A stretch of DNA of 7,504 nt from Deltaproteobacteria bacterium (GTDB taxonomy: Bacteria > Myxococcota_A > UBA796 > GCA-2862545), in assembly GCA_019307545.1 (NCBI GenBank), contig JAFDJI010000192.1, forward strand, positions 1-7,504. The letters run 5' to 3'. Below the pieces are notes generated by a model. The model made no database searches, was not told where the DNA came from, and was given only the letters and a program-made list of their open reading frames with translations. The position numbers and the translations under genes are program-made. This document shows, piece by piece, positions 6,021 to 7,504 of the stretch. Positions within the stretch are counted from its first letter, which is position 1. The number at the start of each line of letters is the position of its first letter.

Positions 6021-6961
6021 TGGAGCGGACGGTGGAGACCACACTGGGGAGCGCGGGCGACTTCGCCGGTGCGGCGGTGTGGCGACAGACCTGTCGCGAG
6101 TTGGCGAGCGCGGTCCGTATCGCGGTGCTGGGTCTGGAGGGTGAGACGGCGAGCCGTCTGGCGCGGCGCCTACGCGAGACCCACCCACGAGTCGCCTTTG
6201 TGGTGCTGACCCTCGACGCCGAAGACCCGGAGCAGGCCGCGAGCATCGGCATGGAGGACGCGGTGCTCAGCGCCCACGCCTCCCTGTGGGCGACCCCGGT
6301 CACCGCCGCGCTGGGGGCCAGGGAACGCCAGGCACTCCAATCCCTCCAGCGCATCGCCCCGGCGCACCGCGGGGTTGTGCTCACCGACACACAGCTCCTG
6401 GAGCGCATCTCGGACGACCCGGAGGCGGAGTTCGATCGGGTACGGGCACGCCTGTCCGCCATCACTCCCGAGGGATGGCCGCTGGTTGCACCGGACGAGC
6501 TTGGGGAGTGGATCGACGTGTTGGTGCAGAACCGCGGGTCCGTCACCCGGGAGCGCCGCGTCGGCGTGGCCCGAATCCTCCTCGACGATGCCCGAGCACG
6601 GACCGATGTTTCGCTCGCGGAGTCGGAGGCCGCGGTGAAACACAGCGAGGAGCTGTTGGCAGCGGAGGACGTCGTGCTGGAAGACGCCCGCCGGCGTGGC
6701 GAGCGGATCGCCGCCCACCTGCTCGCCTCCATGCGCACGCGCACCGAGGCGCTCATCGTCGACCTCCGGACCTTCCTCACCGACCTCGAGAAGGACCTCG
6801 ACGCCCAGATCGCCGAGGTGCCCGACACCGCCACCCTGCGGCGCGTGCTGCCCCACTGGCTGGACCACGTGGCCGAGGACTGGATCGGCCGTCACCTGGC
6901 CGATTGGCGGGCCGGCGTGCTCAAGGACATCGCCGACGTGCGGGTCGACGGTTGGCCCTGA
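6020..6961 (+). CDS. dynamin-like protein with degenerate GTPase site (N-terminal part)
   Basis: This 313-residue protein is not a clear match to one named family. Its plan is that of a bacterial dynamin-like protein: a G-domain-like first half, then long helices. AVRIAVLGLEGETASRLARRL (31-51) lies where a P-loop would be. Aligned to GxxGxGKS, the lysine is Ala44 and the preceding glycine is Thr43. RGVVLTDTQLLERI (117-130) aligns with the NKxD strand, but reads TDTQ in place of NKxD. GWPLVAPDELGEWIDVL (152-168) fits the following strand and helix. Residues 175-262 form amphipathic, charge-rich helices, with more helix to about 308. The start is ATG at 6020, overlapping the previous stop by one base, with GAGGA seven bases upstream. 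The protein ends abruptly before any membrane paddle. That part is encoded right after it in another frame, so this may be half of one broken or split gene. GTP binding is unlikely. Confidence 0.7.
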   Translation: MERTVETTLGSAGDFAGAAVWRQTCRELASAVRIAVLGLEGETASRLARRLRETHPRVAFVVLTLDAEDPEQAASIGMEDAVLSAHASLWATPVTAALGARERQALQSLQRIAPAHRGVVLTDTQLLERISDDPEAEFDRVRARLSAITPEGWPLVAPDELGEWIDVLVQNRGSVTRERRVGVARILLDDARARTDVSLAESEAAVKHSEELLAAEDVVLEDARRRGERIAAHLLASMRTRTEALIVDLRTFLTDLEKDLDAQIAEVPDTATLRRVLPHWLDHVAEDWIGRHLADWRAGVLKDIADVRVDGWP

Positions 6962-7350
6962 CCACGGCGATCGGCGGCGGCGCAGCGCTGGCGCTGTTCG
7001 GGCTGTGGGTCCCTGGGATCCTTGTCGCCTCCAGCGGGATTGCCTGGTCGGCATTGTTCCGGGTGGACGCCTCGGCCAACCGAGAGAAGATCGTGGACTC
7101 AGCGAAAGCCGCGGTGCGCAGGATGTCCAGCGACGCCGAACGCCTCCTCCAGGAGCAGCTGGTCCAGATCGAGGCGGAGGTCTCCGGCCTCGGCGATCGG
7201 TCCGCAGAGAAGGTGGAGCGAGAGCGCGCCGAGATGCGCAACCGGATCCTGGAGCAGCGCGCCTACCACAGGACTCGCAGCGAAGAGCTCCGACAGATAC
7301 GAGACGCACTGGCGATTCGTGTGGAGGCAATCGCCGCGGAGAGCTCGTGA
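6952..7350 (+). CDS. membrane hairpin plus coiled-coil protein (paddle/stalk half of a dynamin-like protein?)
   Basis: This is an open frame of about 132 residues in the -1 frame relative to the preceding gene and overlapping its end by 10 bases. It begins with a hydrophobic hairpin (residues about 3-36: LTTAIGGGAALALFGLWVPG, then ILVASSGIAWSALF), broken by Pro-Gly. It then continues as a charged coiled coil (about 40-130) rich in Glu, Arg, Ala and Leu. In bacterial dynamins a hydrophobic paddle followed by a helix returning to the neck comes after the first stalk helix, exactly what the upstream protein lacks. The only starts before the hairpin are TTG (6952) and CTG (6958), and no ribosome site precedes them. 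Options are a separate coupled subunit, a programmed -1 shift, or a one-base deletion that broke a single gene of about 440 codons. The coding call is firm; the gene model is not. Confidence 0.65.
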   Translation: MALTTAIGGGAALALFGLWVPGILVASSGIAWSALFRVDASANREKIVDSAKAAVRRMSSDAERLLQEQLVQIEAEVSGLGDRSAEKVERERAEMRNRILEQRAYHRTRSEELRQIRDALAIRVEAIAAESS

Positions 7351-7504
7351 CCACATCACTGGAGGACTTCGCCCTTCGCCGTCGTCGGGGCGCCGACATC
7401 CTGGATCACCTCGCCGAGGTGGTGGCCGATCTCGGCGTGGAGGCGCAGGAGGGCGGCCAACAGCTCCGCACGGTCGGACGGCGGGTCCGCGCGGGCCGCT
7501 TCCA
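7347..7504 (+). CDS. dynamin-family GTPase, N-terminal fragment (cut by window edge)
   Basis: Fifty-two codons are visible before the window ends. They start at a GTG that overlaps the preceding stop (GTGA), with a GGAG six bases upstream. The text reads LEDFALRRRRGADILDHLAE, then VVADLGVEAQEGGQQL, and ends RTVGRRVRAGRF. Bacterial dynamin-like GTPases commonly begin with such a helical stretch followed by L/V-x-x-G-R-F and then the strand leading into a P-loop of the type VVGxxxxGKST. The window stops exactly at that point, so the P-loop itself is not seen. The product would be a membrane-remodelling GTPase and the natural partner of the degenerate dynamin-like protein upstream. The identity is inferred from this short segment and the context. 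A generic coiled-coil or other GTPase N-terminus is the alternative. Confidence 0.55.
   Translation, partial: MTTSLEDFALRRRRGADILDHLAEVVADLGVEAQEGGQQLRTVGRRVRAGRF

Noticed and set aside
1..7504. tRNA/rRNA genes, insertion sequences, CRISPR repeats, attachment sites
   Set aside because: I looked for cloverleaf ends, transposase motifs, terminal repeats and regularly spaced repeats and saw none.

Overview
This is a GC-rich window with strong G/C preference at third codon positions. It looks like chromosomal DNA from a deltaproteobacterial-type organism, most likely a member of the Myxococcota. That placement is an inference. It rests on a secreted gluzincin-type protease ending in a Cys-Gly-Cys / hydrophobic helix / Arg-rich tail like the MYXO-CTERM sorting signal, on the frequent GTG starts, and on the presence of bacterial dynamin-like genes. 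Nothing here is an rRNA or tRNA gene, an insertion sequence or a CRISPR array.

Left part (1-1890). Two minus-strand housekeeping-type genes lie in tandem 10 bp apart: signal peptidase I (lepB), followed downstream by a class I SAM-dependent O-methyltransferase that runs off the left edge. Diverging from lepB across 94 bp is a plus-strand Nudix hydrolase of the CoA-pyrophosphatase type.

Middle (1955-4460). A 516-residue exported metalloprotease (HELFH motif) with a C-terminal sorting-like tail is transcribed toward hemB (porphobilinogen synthase, minus strand). The two genes overlap tail-to-tail by 56 bp, so the protease's basic C-terminal tail is encoded on the strand opposite the end of hemB.

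Right part (4461-7504). A 205-bp divergent intergenic region holds a GC-rich dyad centred exactly between the hemB and response-regulator starts. To the right come a stand-alone receiver-domain protein and then a tightly packed plus-strand cassette. The cassette contains (i) an M48-like protein that has lost its zinc-binding residues, (ii) a dynamin-like protein with a ruined GTPase site followed by helical stalk, (iii) a short ORF in a different frame carrying the hydrophobic hairpin and the returning coiled coil that (ii) lacks, and (iv) the first 52 codons of what looks like a second, probably intact, dynamin-family GTPase. Coding ends overlap or abut by 1 to 10 bases.

The most notable signal is this last cassette: a pseudo-peptidase, an apparent pseudo-dynamin (split or frameshifted) and a probable active dynamin. 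It suggests a membrane-remodelling complex built from one catalytic and one or more non-catalytic partners. That function is inferred from architecture and gene order only.
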